Of a stretch of 64,000 nucleotides of DNA, positions 8,733-17,302 are shown one piece after another. Both the position numbers and the translations under genes were made by a program. The notes under the pieces are model-generated. The model was given only the letters and a program-made list of their open reading frames with translations. It was not told where the DNA came from and did no database searches. This stretch comes from DATMGU01 sp035555315 (lineage in GTDB: Bacteria > Pseudomonadota > Alphaproteobacteria > ATCC43930 > CGMCC-115725). Numbering within the stretch: the first letter of the stretch is position 1; each line of letters starts with the position of its first letter. The stretch covers positions 1 through 64,000 of the forward strand of contig DATMGU010000053.1 in the NCBI GenBank assembly GCA_035555315.1. Direction: 5' to 3'.

Positions 8733-9785
8733 TTGTCCGAAGGGACTGCTCGATTGGTCAGAATTTTTTCCGCGCGCCGTGATCTCGTCTACGTGACCCT
8801 TGTCGCGGCGATCGCGTTTGCCGTCGTCATCGCCACGGACCTGAACGAGATGGTTGTGCGATGGGGTGCCGCGCATCCCCAATTCGAATGGCTCGGCATC
8901 GAGGAATTGCCGATGGGCTTCGCGCTGCTGGGCCTCGGGACGGGCTGGTTCGGCTTCCGCCGCTGGCGGCAATATTCCGAAGAGAACAAGGCGCATCTGC
9001 GTGCCCTTGACCTGCTCAACGTGGCGATGAGTGAAGTCGTGGCGGCCAATCAGGCAAAGACCCAATTCCTCGCCGCGATGAGCCATGAACTCCGCACGCC
9101 GCTCAACGCGATCCTCGGCTTCTCGGAATTGATCCGGGACCAAGCCGTGGGACCGATGGTGACCCCCAATTATCGGGAATACGCCGGCGACATCCATGAT
9201 TCAGGCAAGCATCTCCTCAGCATCGTGAACGGCATTCTCGACATGGCACAGCTTGAGGCGGGCGCCTTGACGTTCGAGATCGCACCGACCGATCTCTCCG
9301 CCGTGATCCATCAGGTGGTCCGAATGATCGCCCATCGGGCATTCGATGGGCGCGTGAAAATTGACGTCGCGATCGCGGACGAGATCATCGTCGACGCCGA
9401 TCACGGCAAGCTGCAGCAGGCGTTTCTCAACGTCGCGCATAACGCCGTGAAGTTCACGCCGCCAGGCGGGTCCGTGACGCTCGGCTGCCGGATCGAAGGC
9501 GACATGGCGTGCTTGCAGGTCACGGATACGGGGATCGGCATCGCCGAGAGCGATATTCCAGCGGCGTTGACGCCCTTTTGCCAGATCGACGGATCACTGC
9601 AGCGCCGGTACGAGGGAACGGGGCTCGGGCTACCTCTGGCCAAGCGGTATGTCGAAAAGCAGGGCGGGGCGCTCACGTTGGAGAGCCGGCTTGGGCTGGG
9701 CACCATCGTGACGATCACGCTGCCGCTTTCGTCATCCCCCCATCGGCGACAGCCCGTTGAAGCGGATTACGAAAAAACGGGGTGA
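8733..9785 (+). CDS. Membrane sensor histidine kinase
   Basis: 350-residue kinase with one or two N-terminal membrane segments (about 18-36 and 59-75), a short linker and a complete HisKA/HATPase core. The phosphoacceptor is H118 in SHELRTPLNAI; the ATP-binding boxes are seen as NVAHNAVKFTPPGG, DTGIGIAE and GTGLGLPLAK. The start is a TTG five bases after the chemoreceptor stop, inside a hairpin arrangement that suggests coupling. Its kinase core resembles that of the kinase at 19586-21232. The response regulator encoded convergently at 9786-10196 is a possible partner. Confidence 0.9.
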   Translation: MSEGTARLVRIFSARRDLVYVTLVAAIAFAVVIATDLNEMVVRWGAAHPQFEWLGIEELPMGFALLGLGTGWFGFRRWRQYSEENKAHLRALDLLNVAMSEVVAANQAKTQFLAAMSHELRTPLNAILGFSELIRDQAVGPMVTPNYREYAGDIHDSGKHLLSIVNGILDMAQLEAGALTFEIAPTDLSAVIHQVVRMIAHRAFDGRVKIDVAIADEIIVDADHGKLQQAFLNVAHNAVKFTPPGGSVTLGCRIEGDMACLQVTDTGIGIAESDIPAALTPFCQIDGSLQRRYEGTGLGLPLAKRYVEKQGGALTLESRLGLGTIVTITLPLSSSPHRRQPVEADYEKTG

Positions 9786-10196
9786 TCAGTCCCGCTTCGG
9801 TTCGGTCTTTGGCGGGGCCCCGGTTAGCATCGACAACAAGGTGATTTCAAGCATCTGTGCGTCGTAGGGTTTGGCCAATGTCGGAACGCGTTCGAAGCCC
9901 GGCGCGATGCCGGTGGACCCGTATCCCGTCGAGAAGATGAAGGGGACGCCCTTGGCGGTCAGCTTCTCGGCGACGGGATAGACTTTCTCTCCGCCGAGAT
10001 TGACGTCGAGGACGGCCGCGTCCAAATCGAGGGCCGCGTCGCCGACAAGGGCCAATCCGCGCGACACGCTTGCCGCCATAGTCACCACGATACAGCCGAG
10101 ATCGGCCAGCATCTCTTCGAGCATCATCGCCACCAAGGCTTCATCCTCGACGACCAGCAGCCGAAGGCCGACCAACGATACTGTCCTGGTCATCAT
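9786..10196 (-). CDS. Single-domain response regulator (CheY-like receiver)
   Basis: 136-residue stand-alone receiver domain. The acidic pair is in LRLLVVEDEALVAMMLEEM, the phosphoacceptor Asp in LDAAVLDVNLGGEKVYPVA, the Thr/Ser in FIFSTGYGS and the Lys in TLAKPYD. The ATG at 10196 overlaps the stop of the upstream hybrid kinase (TGATG), so the two are cotranscribed and probably coupled. It has no output domain and may relay phosphate, typically from HWE-type kinases. Its stop abuts the stop of the convergent kinase gene, forming TGATCA. Confidence 0.9.
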   Translation of the reverse strand: MMTRTVSLVGLRLLVVEDEALVAMMLEEMLADLGCIVVTMAASVSRGLALVGDAALDLDAAVLDVNLGGEKVYPVAEKLTAKGVPFIFSTGYGSTGIAPGFERVPTLAKPYDAQMLEITLLSMLTGAPPKTEPKRD

Positions 10197-13100
10197 CAGG
10201 CTGCCAAGCCGAGCTTCGCCGAGAGGGGCAGGCGCATGTGGCACCACAAGCCGTCAGGCAGGAAGGTGAGCTGGGCCTCGCCCTCCATCTCGTGCGGGAG
10301 GCCATGTTCGATCAGGCGAGAACCAAAGCCCCGGCGGGCGGGTATGGCGACCGGCGGCCCACCGCTCTCGCGCCAATCGATGGTGATGCCGCCGCCGCCG
10401 GCCTGCTTCGCCCAAACGACGTCCACCCGACCGAAAGGCGTGGAGAGCGCCCCGTACTTCATCGCATTGGTCGCGAGCTCGTGGAACGCCATGGTCAGCG
10501 TGACCGCGGCATTGGGTCCCAGGTGAACGGAGGGTCCGGACACGCCTACGCGTCTTGCTTCGCCGTTCGTGACATAGAGCCCCAGCGTCCGGCTGATGAC
10601 CTCGGCGAGCGACGCGCCTTGCCAGGATCCCTCAGTCAGAATGTCATGCGCGCGGGCAAGCGCGTAAATCCGCTCGATGAAAGCCTCGTTGAATGTCGAC
10701 GGATGAGCAACGGTTCGGCGCGTCTGCATCGCGAGCGACTGCACGGTCGCCAGAGTGTTCTTGACCCGGTGATTCAGCTCGTCGAGCAGAAGCCGTTGAC
10801 GGTCTTCGGCGGTCTTGCGAGCCGTGACGTCGAGGGAGACGCCAGCCATCCGGACCGGCCGGCCGTCCTCGTAGGCTGCATGGCCGCGCGCGAGGACCCA
10901 GATCATCTGTCCATCGGGCTTGACCATGCGGTACTCGACCTCCAGATCGGCGCCGGTGGCGATGGCGTGGTCGATGGCGTCCTGCCGCCTCCGTCGGTCG
11001 TCCGGGTGAACCCGCGCCAGGATGTCCTCGTATCGTTCGAACGGGTCGTCAGGACCGAGGCCGAAGAGGGTACGGCAGAAATCCGACGTGGTGATCCGTC
11101 CGGAAGCGATATCCAATTCCCAGCTGCCGAGCCGTCCGGCGTGAAGGGCGAATTCCAATTGTTGCTCGGTCTGGCGCAGCATGGTTTTGCCTCGCTCAAG
11201 AATTATCTGCGCGCGCAGGTCCTCCTCGCGCTTGGCGGCCTCACGCCTTTGCCGTGCCAGGCCGATGGCGCCGTCCACCCGCGCGCGCAGTTCCCGCGCG
11301 CTGAACGGCTTGACCAAGTAATCATCCGCGCCGGCCGCGAGGCCTTCCACCCGCGCTTCCTCGCCCGCGCGCGCCGAGAGCAGGATGATCAGCAAACCCT
11401 CCAGGGTCGGATCGGCTCGCAGAGCGGTAAGCAGGCCGAAACCGTCCAATTCGGGCATCATCACATCGGTCAGCACCAGATCGGGCGGCGGTCCGCGCTG
11501 AACGATCTCCAGCGCCGCGCGCCCATTCTCCACCGCCTCGACCTCGTAGCCGCCTTCCTCAAGCAGCCTTTTGACATAGCCGCGCATGTCGGCATTGTCG
11601 TCGGCGAGCACGACACGGGACCGGCCGCCGATCGGGACCGCCATAGTTTCGGGAGCGTTGCCCTGCTGGACGACCTCGTCCGGCAGCCAGCGCAGCGCCT
11701 CGGCGACATAGGTGCCGACCTGAGCCGCCGTCGATGTCAACGGCTGCCCGATCGAAAGGCGCTCGCTCGGCAGATGGGCCGTTCCCAGCGGGATGGTCAC
11801 CTGGAATGCCGAACCCTTCCTCAGGCGGCTGCGCACCGTGACCTCGCCGCCATGCAGCTTCACCAGTTCCTCGACAAGCGACAGGCCTATACCCGTACCC
11901 TCATAGGTCCGGCCCTTCTGGCCCTCGATCCTATGGAAGCGCTCGAAGATCCGGGGTAGCTCCGCCTTGGCTATGCCCAGTCCAGTGTCGCTGACGACCA
12001 GTTCGATCCGCCGCGCGGTCATGCGCAGGGAAACGGTGATCCGACCTTCGAGGGTGAATTTGAAGGCGTTGGAGATCAGGTTGAGGACGATCTTCTCCCA
12101 CATCTCCCGGTCCACATGGACGGGCTCGGGCAGGGGAGCGCAGTCGATCGTGAGGGTCAGCCCGGCCCGCTCGCAGGCGGAGCGAAAATTGCTGGCGAGG
12201 TCGGCGGTGAGAGCGCTCAAATCCGTCGGCTCGAAGCTGGCCTGCGTGCGTCCGGCCTCGATGCGCGAGAAGTCGAGCAGGGAATTGACCAGCTTCAGCA
12301 AGCGAAGCGCATTCCTATGGGCGACATCCAGCCGCTCCCGCTGCGCCGGCGGCAGGCCGCCCGCTTCATCCAGAGCGTCTTCGATCGGCCCCAGCATCAA
12401 GGTCAGCGGCGTGCGGAACTCATGGCTGACATTGGAGAAGAAGGTTGTCTTGGCCTTGTCGAGCGCGGCGAGCATCTCAGCGCGGTGGCGTTCTTCCTCA
12501 TAGGTCTTGGCGTTGGCGAGGCCGGCGGCGATAGCGGCCGCCAGGAGGATAAAGAAATCGCGGTAGGGATCGTTCAACGGCAGGCGCGGGCTCACGCCGG
12601 CGATCAGCAACGCCAAGGGCGATGGGGATCCGGGAACGGTGATCGGAAAGGCGAGCGCGGTGTTCGGCGGCTCCTCGTAGGGACCGCAACGGGTTCCATC
12701 GAGATATTTCCCTGCGTCGTCGAGCCAGATCGGATCGCGGTTCTCTCGAAGGCGTCGCACCGGCCATGGCGAGGTGGCGTCCAAGGACAGGACGCGCGGC
12801 GCCGCGGCGGTTTCCGCCTGAAGTCCGATGTGGCCGGCCAGATGATAGGCGTCGGCCGCCAGTTCATAGAGCAGTACGAAGGGCAGATCGAACTCATAGC
12901 CGGCAAGCGTCTCCATGGCGCCGGCATAGACCTCGCGCGTGGTCCGCGCCTCGCCCAGCCGCGCGTTCAGATCGCGCAGCAACCGCGTCCGGCGCTCCGA
13001 CAGCATGCTGGCGGTGGTCTCGGTCACCGGATGGAAGAGGCCGCCGATCCCGCCGCTTTCGTCGCGGATGGGACTGATGGAGAAGGTGAAGAACGTCTCC

Positions 13101-13501
13101 TCCAGATAGCCATTCCGGAACAGGAACATGCGCTGATTTTCGAGGAATGAGGTCTCGCCGGCCCGGGCACGCTCGAAGGGCCCGCCGATCGCCGGCCAAG
13201 CGGAGGCCCAGGTCTTGGTATAAGCCTCGCCAAGGGCGGTGGGATGGGCATCGCCGCATACCACACGATAGCCGTCGTTGTAGATCTGGTTGTGTTGCGC
13301 GCCCCAGATGATGTTGATCGGAAAGTTCGAGGCGAGGCACAGGCTCACCGTCGTGCGCAGGCTTTGCGGCCAGGCATCGATCGGACCGAGCGGGGTTTTC
13401 GACCAGTCGCGTGAGCGGATCAGAGAGGCCATCTCACCGCCGCCCGACAAGAAATCAGAATGCTCGACGGAGGGGGAGGGAGGGTCGTCCGGCTTGTTCA
13501 T
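10196..13501 (-). CDS. Hybrid sensor histidine kinase with two kinase modules (HisKA and HWE)
   Basis: 1101-residue soluble multidomain kinase without membrane segments. In order: N-terminal PAS-like region (about 40-165), GAF-like domain (170-330), HisKA with H360 (SHEFRTPLTLM), HATPase (N478 in NLISNAFKF, DTGLGIAK at 505, GTGIGLSLV near 536), receiver domain 628-740 with phosphoacceptor D679 and K731, a PAS_3 domain (780-895, WELDIASGRITTSDF), and an HWE-type kinase with H911 (LDELNHRVKNTLATVQSLA) and ATP-binding box HELATNAMKYGAL. Two complete kinase modules in one chain are uncommon. It is coupled to the small receiver gene downstream. Confidence 0.92.
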   Translation of the reverse strand: MNKPDDPPSPSVEHSDFLSGGGEMASLIRSRDWSKTPLGPIDAWPQSLRTTVSLCLASNFPINIIWGAQHNQIYNDGYRVVCGDAHPTALGEAYTKTWASAWPAIGGPFERARAGETSFLENQRMFLFRNGYLEETFFTFSISPIRDESGGIGGLFHPVTETTASMLSERRTRLLRDLNARLGEARTTREVYAGAMETLAGYEFDLPFVLLYELAADAYHLAGHIGLQAETAAAPRVLSLDATSPWPVRRLRENRDPIWLDDAGKYLDGTRCGPYEEPPNTALAFPITVPGSPSPLALLIAGVSPRLPLNDPYRDFFILLAAAIAAGLANAKTYEEERHRAEMLAALDKAKTTFFSNVSHEFRTPLTLMLGPIEDALDEAGGLPPAQRERLDVAHRNALRLLKLVNSLLDFSRIEAGRTQASFEPTDLSALTADLASNFRSACERAGLTLTIDCAPLPEPVHVDREMWEKIVLNLISNAFKFTLEGRITVSLRMTARRIELVVSDTGLGIAKAELPRIFERFHRIEGQKGRTYEGTGIGLSLVEELVKLHGGEVTVRSRLRKGSAFQVTIPLGTAHLPSERLSIGQPLTSTAAQVGTYVAEALRWLPDEVVQQGNAPETMAVPIGGRSRVVLADDNADMRGYVKRLLEEGGYEVEAVENGRAALEIVQRGPPPDLVLTDVMMPELDGFGLLTALRADPTLEGLLIILLSARAGEEARVEGLAAGADDYLVKPFSARELRARVDGAIGLARQRREAAKREEDLRAQIILERGKTMLRQTEQQLEFALHAGRLGSWELDIASGRITTSDFCRTLFGLGPDDPFERYEDILARVHPDDRRRRQDAIDHAIATGADLEVEYRMVKPDGQMIWVLARGHAAYEDGRPVRMAGVSLDVTARKTAEDRQRLLLDELNHRVKNTLATVQSLAMQTRRTVAHPSTFNEAFIERIYALARAHDILTEGSWQGASLAEVISRTLGLYVTNGEARRVGVSGPSVHLGPNAAVTLTMAFHELATNAMKYGALSTPFGRVDVVWAKQAGGGGITIDWRESGGPPVAIPARRGFGSRLIEHGLPHEMEGEAQLTFLPDGLWCHMRLPLSAKLGLAA

Positions 13502-13756
13502 GACAATGCGCCTGAGCCCGGTCTATGGATCACAGGCGAGCCGCCATTGATACCAATCCGACTGCGAACACTACGCTCAGTTGTGCGCGGCGACAATGGA
13601 TTGCTGATTTTGGTGATGCCTCGGTTTGGGGATTTGGCTCATCGGCACCGGCCTCAACCGGTGGCGATTCCCGCGATGAAGCGTGGTGATTTGATCCGTC
13701 CGTAGGTCAGCAAGGCGAGGCCGCCCAGGATGTTGGCGCCGGACGGAGGGGTAAAA

Positions 13757-14479
13757 TCAGCGATGCATCTTCTTGCGCCAGACCTCGAACGCGGCGAGGT
13801 TCGCTTCGTCCGTCGGCGGATAGAGGCCGAGAATGGACGTTCCGCCGCGAACCTGCTCCGTCACGAAATCCTCGAAGGCCGTCATCTCCACCGCTTCGTC
13901 GGCGATTTCCCCGGCGATCTCGGCCGGCACGATGATCACCCCGTCGGCGTCGCCCACCACGACGTCGCCAGGGAATACCGGCGCGTCGCCGCAGCCGATC
14001 GGCACGTTGATGTCGATCGCCTGGTGCAGGGTCAGGTTGGTCGGGGCCGATGGGCGGTTGTGATACGAGGGCATGTCCAGGAGGGCGATTTCCGCCGAAT
14101 CCCGGAATCCGCCATCGGTCACGACGCCAGCCACCCCGCGCACCATGAGCCGTGTGGCCAGGATTCCCCCGGCTGAAGCCGCGCGGGGGTTCTTTCGGCT
14201 GTCCATGACCAGGACGGCCCCGGGTGGGCACTCCTCCACCGCTTTGCGCTGGGGATGACCGCGGTCCCGAAATACCGTCATGGGATTAAGGTCCTCGCGC
14301 GCCGGCATGTAGCGCAGCGTATAGGCCTCTCCCACCATGCTGCCCCCCTTGGGCGCGCTCAGAGGACACACATCCTGCACCATCTGATTGCGCAGGCCGC
14401 GCTTGAACAGCGCGCTCGCCAAGGTCGCGGTGCTGACGCCCTTCAGCTTATGGCGGGTTTCCGGGCTCAACTTGGTCAT
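13757..14479 (-). CDS. RraA-family protein (putative HMG/CHA-type aldolase or dicarboxylate lyase)
   Basis: 240-residue member of the RraA/HMG-aldolase family, which includes 4-hydroxy-4-methyl-2-oxoglutarate aldolases, oxaloacetate decarboxylases and the RNase E inhibitor RraA. The active-site motif VVTDGGFRDSAEI gives the conserved Arg-Asp pair, and GEAYTLRYMPAREDL and GVIIVPAEIA match the group found in sugar-acid clusters. ATG 14479 follows GAGGAACG. It lies 28 bases after the dehydratase gene. It probably cleaves or processes the dehydrated keto-acid product; the exact reaction is inferred. A paralogue is at 24879-25661. Confidence 0.85.
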   Translation of the reverse strand: MTKLSPETRHKLKGVSTATLASALFKRGLRNQMVQDVCPLSAPKGGSMVGEAYTLRYMPAREDLNPMTVFRDRGHPQRKAVEECPPGAVLVMDSRKNPRAASAGGILATRLMVRGVAGVVTDGGFRDSAEIALLDMPSYHNRPSAPTNLTLHQAIDINVPIGCGDAPVFPGDVVVGDADGVIIVPAEIAGEIADEAVEMTAFEDFVTEQVRGGTSILGLYPPTDEANLAAFEVWRKKMHR

Positions 14480-14507
14480 TGATCGTTCCTCATCGCTCGT
14501 CGAAGGC

Positions 14508-16289
14508 TCAATAGATCGCGGGTTCGGGAACCGGTGCCCCGAAATCCGTGCGCAGAAAGTCGAAGTCGCATCCCTCGTTGGCCTGCTGGATATGCTTGGT
14601 GAAGACCCAGCCATAGCCGCGCTCGTAGCGGGCCGGCGGCGGTGTCCATTCGGCCTGGCGCCGGGCCAGCTCCGCGTCGGACACTTCCATCCGGATGCTG
14701 CGCGCCGCCACATCCACCGTGATGATGTCGCCGGTGCGCAGCAGCGCCAGCGGGCCGCCGATATAGGCTTCCGGTGCCACATGCAGAATGCAGGCGCCGT
14801 AGCTGGTGCCGCTCATGCGGGCGTCGGACAGGCGCAGCATGTCGCGGTGGCCTTCCTTCAGCAACTTCTTCGGCATCGGCAGCATGCCCCATTCCGGCAT
14901 GCCCGGGCCGCCCTGTGGTCCGGCGTTGCGCAGCACCAGGACGTGGTCGACGGTGACGTCGAGGGTCTCGTCGTCGATCGCCAGCTTCAGCGAAGGGTAA
15001 TCGTCGAACACCAGGGCCGGACCGGAATGCTTCAGGAAGCGCTGGTCCATCGCCGCCGGCTTGATGACGCAGCCATCGGGCGCCAGATTGCCCTTCAAGA
15101 CGGCGAGCGAGCCCTCGCCATAGATCGGGTCCGCCGTCGAGCGGATCACGTCGTCGTTGAAGATCTTGGCCCCGGCGATGTTCTCACCCAGGGTGCGGCC
15201 GGTCACGGTGAGGCAATCCAGGTTGAGATGCTCGCGGATCTGGCTCATCAGCCCCCGAATGCCGCCGGCATAGAAGAAGTCTTCCATCAGATAGGTGTTG
15301 CCGCTCGGCCGGACATTGCCGATCACCGGGACGAGACGGCTGAACCGCTCGAAATCGTCCAGACCGATATCGCAATCCGCTCGCCGGGCCATGGCGATCA
15401 GATGGATGATGGCGTTGGTCGAACACCCCATCGCCATGGCGACGGCGATGGCGTTCTCGAAGGCGGGCTTGGTCTGGATCTTGCGCGGGGTGAGATCTTC
15501 CCAGACCATCTCGACGATCCGGCGCCCGGCCTCCGAGCAGAGCCGGATATGCCCGGCATCGGCGGCCGGAATGGAGGAGCCGCCGGGGAGCACCATGCCC
15601 ACCGCCTCGGCGATGGCGGTCATGGTGCTGGCCGTGCCCATGGTCATGCAGGTGCCGTAGGAGCGGGCGATGCCGCCCTCGACGCCGAGCCAGTCCTGCT
15701 CGGTGATCTTTCCCGCGCGCAGCTCGTCCCAGTATTTCCAGCTGTCCGACCCGGAACCCAATACCTTGCCCTGCCAGTTCCCGCGCAGCATCGGACCGGC
15801 CGGCACGAAGATCGTCGGGATGTTCATGCTGGTGGCGCCCAGCAGCAGGCCGGGCGTGGTCTTGTCACAACCGCCCAGCAGCACGGCGCCGTCGATCGGG
15901 TGGCAGCGCAGCAGCTCCTCCGTCTCCATCGCCAGCATGTTCCGGTACAGCATCGTCGTCGGCTTGATGAAGCTCTCCGACACGGAGAGTGCGGGCAGCT
16001 CCACGGGGAAGCCGCCGGCCATCAGGATGCCGCGCTTCACATCGTCGACACGCTGCTTGAAGTGGCTGTGGCAGGGGTTGAGATCCGACCAGGTATTGAC
16101 GATGGCGATAACCGGTTTGCCCTGCCATTCCTCGGGCGCGTAGCCCATCTGCATGGCCCTGGAACGATGACCGAACGACCGTAGATCGGCCGGACCGAAC
16201 CAGCGCGCGGAGCGCAGGTCCGCGGCTTTCTTGCGCGTCGTGTTGGATGCCGTGTCGGGCGATCGGGAGGGATGGGGATCGGTTGCCAT
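14508..16289 (-). CDS. IlvD/Edd-family dehydratase, L-arabonate dehydratase-like
   Basis: 593-residue Fe-S dehydratase that probably converts an aldonate such as L-arabonate to its 2-keto-3-deoxy form. The subgroup is indicated by RSARWFGPADLRSFGHRSR, MQMGYAPEEWQGKPVIAIVN and LGSGSDSWKYWDELRAG, characteristic of arabonate/xylonate dehydratases rather than biosynthetic IlvD. Cluster-binding cysteines lie in NPCHSHF, GGCDKTTPG and GTCMTMGTAST. ATG 16289 is chosen over an in-frame ATG 25 codons upstream because family alignment starts later. It is divergent from a GntR gene and followed by an RraA-family gene, which together suggest a sugar-acid pathway. Confidence 0.88.
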   Translation of the reverse strand: MATDPHPSRSPDTASNTTRKKAADLRSARWFGPADLRSFGHRSRAMQMGYAPEEWQGKPVIAIVNTWSDLNPCHSHFKQRVDDVKRGILMAGGFPVELPALSVSESFIKPTTMLYRNMLAMETEELLRCHPIDGAVLLGGCDKTTPGLLLGATSMNIPTIFVPAGPMLRGNWQGKVLGSGSDSWKYWDELRAGKITEQDWLGVEGGIARSYGTCMTMGTASTMTAIAEAVGMVLPGGSSIPAADAGHIRLCSEAGRRIVEMVWEDLTPRKIQTKPAFENAIAVAMAMGCSTNAIIHLIAMARRADCDIGLDDFERFSRLVPVIGNVRPSGNTYLMEDFFYAGGIRGLMSQIREHLNLDCLTVTGRTLGENIAGAKIFNDDVIRSTADPIYGEGSLAVLKGNLAPDGCVIKPAAMDQRFLKHSGPALVFDDYPSLKLAIDDETLDVTVDHVLVLRNAGPQGGPGMPEWGMLPMPKKLLKEGHRDMLRLSDARMSGTSYGACILHVAPEAYIGGPLALLRTGDIITVDVAARSIRMEVSDAELARRQAEWTPPPARYERGYGWVFTKHIQQANEGCDFDFLRTDFGAPVPEPAIY

Positions 16290-16427
16290 GCTGCGTTGCC
16301 TCGCTACTGGTCCGTCCGTCGACTGAGTGGTGGGGACGGGCTGTTGTGGCTCTCGTTGGATCATCGCCGAAAACGGGGTTTCCGGCTCGAAAGCTCTTCT
16401 GATGCTTTTTATTTATATGCTAGGGTA

Positions 16428-16439
16428 CTTGCATGCAAG
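16428..16439. promoter_or_regulatory. 12-bp palindrome over the GntR start codon
   Basis: CTTGCATGCAAG is a perfect palindrome centred on the ATG at 16433 and next to the AT-rich stretch TTTTTATTTATATG. GntR/FCD proteins bind short palindromes, so this is a candidate autoregulatory operator also reachable from the dehydratase promoter. Confidence 0.4.
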
Positions 16440-17230
16440 CAGGAACGGCGACCAAACGCGTGAGCCCCGGGGCGGTGGAAGAGCCGATCGACCTGCGTCT
16501 GACGAGCGGTCGCCGGGCGACGATCGCCGTGCAGATTTACCAGCATCTGCGCCGGCAGATCGTCGCCGGCGACTACGCCCCGCTGCACCCCTTGTCGGAG
16601 AATGATCTCGCCGCGCGCTTCGGGGTCAGCCGCACGCCCATTCGCGAGGCTCTCGGCAAGCTGGAAGAGGAACGGCTCGTCTCGATCCTGCCGCAATACG
16701 GCACGTTCGTAGCACCCATCCTGACCGACCGCGTGTTCAGCGACCAGTTCGTGCGCGAGGCGCTGGAATGCGCCGCGATCGGCGAGGCCGCCGCGCGATG
16801 CACGAAGCGGGATGCGGAAGCCTTGCGAGAGATCGTGCGGGTCCAGCACTCCTGCAAATCCGATAAGGCCTTCTTCGCGGCGGACGAGGCGATGCACCGC
16901 GCCCTGATGGTGCTGGCTGGTCAGGCATCGGCGTGGCAGGTCGTGGACGATGCCAAGGTCAACCTGGACCGCATCCGACATCTGTCGGCCCGGCACGCCT
17001 TCAAGCGCCGATCGATCTTGAAGGAGCATGGACGGATCATCGACGCGGTCATCGCCGGCGATGGGGAGGGGGCCGTGGCGGCGATGCGGGAGCATCTTCG
17101 CGGCGTCTTCGCATCGAGCGGTCAGATGATGCGGATGCATCCGGAGTTTTTCCAGGGAACGTCCGCCGCCCCGCGCCCCGCGCGCCGGAAGCGGCCGGCG
17201 CCGCGCGGTCCCACGGAAGAGGAAACCTGA
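16433..17230 (+). CDS. GntR-family transcriptional regulator (FCD effector domain)
   Basis: 265-residue regulator. The winged helix-turn-helix spans about residues 30-95 (QIYQHLRRQIVAGDYAPLHP, SENDLAARFGVSRTPIREAL) and the all-helical FCD ligand domain about 100-235, with metal/ligand-binding His and Asp positions in DEAMHRALMVLAG and ILKEHGRIIDAV. The tail after residue 240 is a basic Pro/Arg-rich extension (ARRKRPAPRGP). It lies between the dehydratase operon and the MFS gene and probably represses both, released by the imported sugar acid. The ATG lacks a good ribosome site; a GTG at 16460 is an alternative. Confidence 0.88.
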   Translation: MQAGTATKRVSPGAVEEPIDLRLTSGRRATIAVQIYQHLRRQIVAGDYAPLHPLSENDLAARFGVSRTPIREALGKLEEERLVSILPQYGTFVAPILTDRVFSDQFVREALECAAIGEAAARCTKRDAEALREIVRVQHSCKSDKAFFAADEAMHRALMVLAGQASAWQVVDDAKVNLDRIRHLSARHAFKRRSILKEHGRIIDAVIAGDGEGAVAAMREHLRGVFASSGQMMRMHPEFFQGTSAAPRPARRKRPAPRGPTEEET

Positions 17231-17302
17231 TCTTTCGCCGGTGCGGTGTTCCGGACGGTGAGGACTATTCTTAAGCCAACCAAATAAATAGGGGGAGGAC
17301 GC

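Noticed and set aside
13654..13756. Minus-strand segment after the RraA-family gene reading ILGGLALLTYGRIKSPRFIA, like a protein C-terminus.
   Set aside because: Only about 30 codons, out of frame with the gene before it and not matched to a known family; could be a relic but cannot be supported.
13502..13756. The 255-base gap between the hybrid kinase and the RraA-family gene searched for a promoter-proximal gene or RNA.
   Set aside because: Apart from the short relic-like frame noted above, nothing with a ribosome site, hairpin or RNA-like structure was found.
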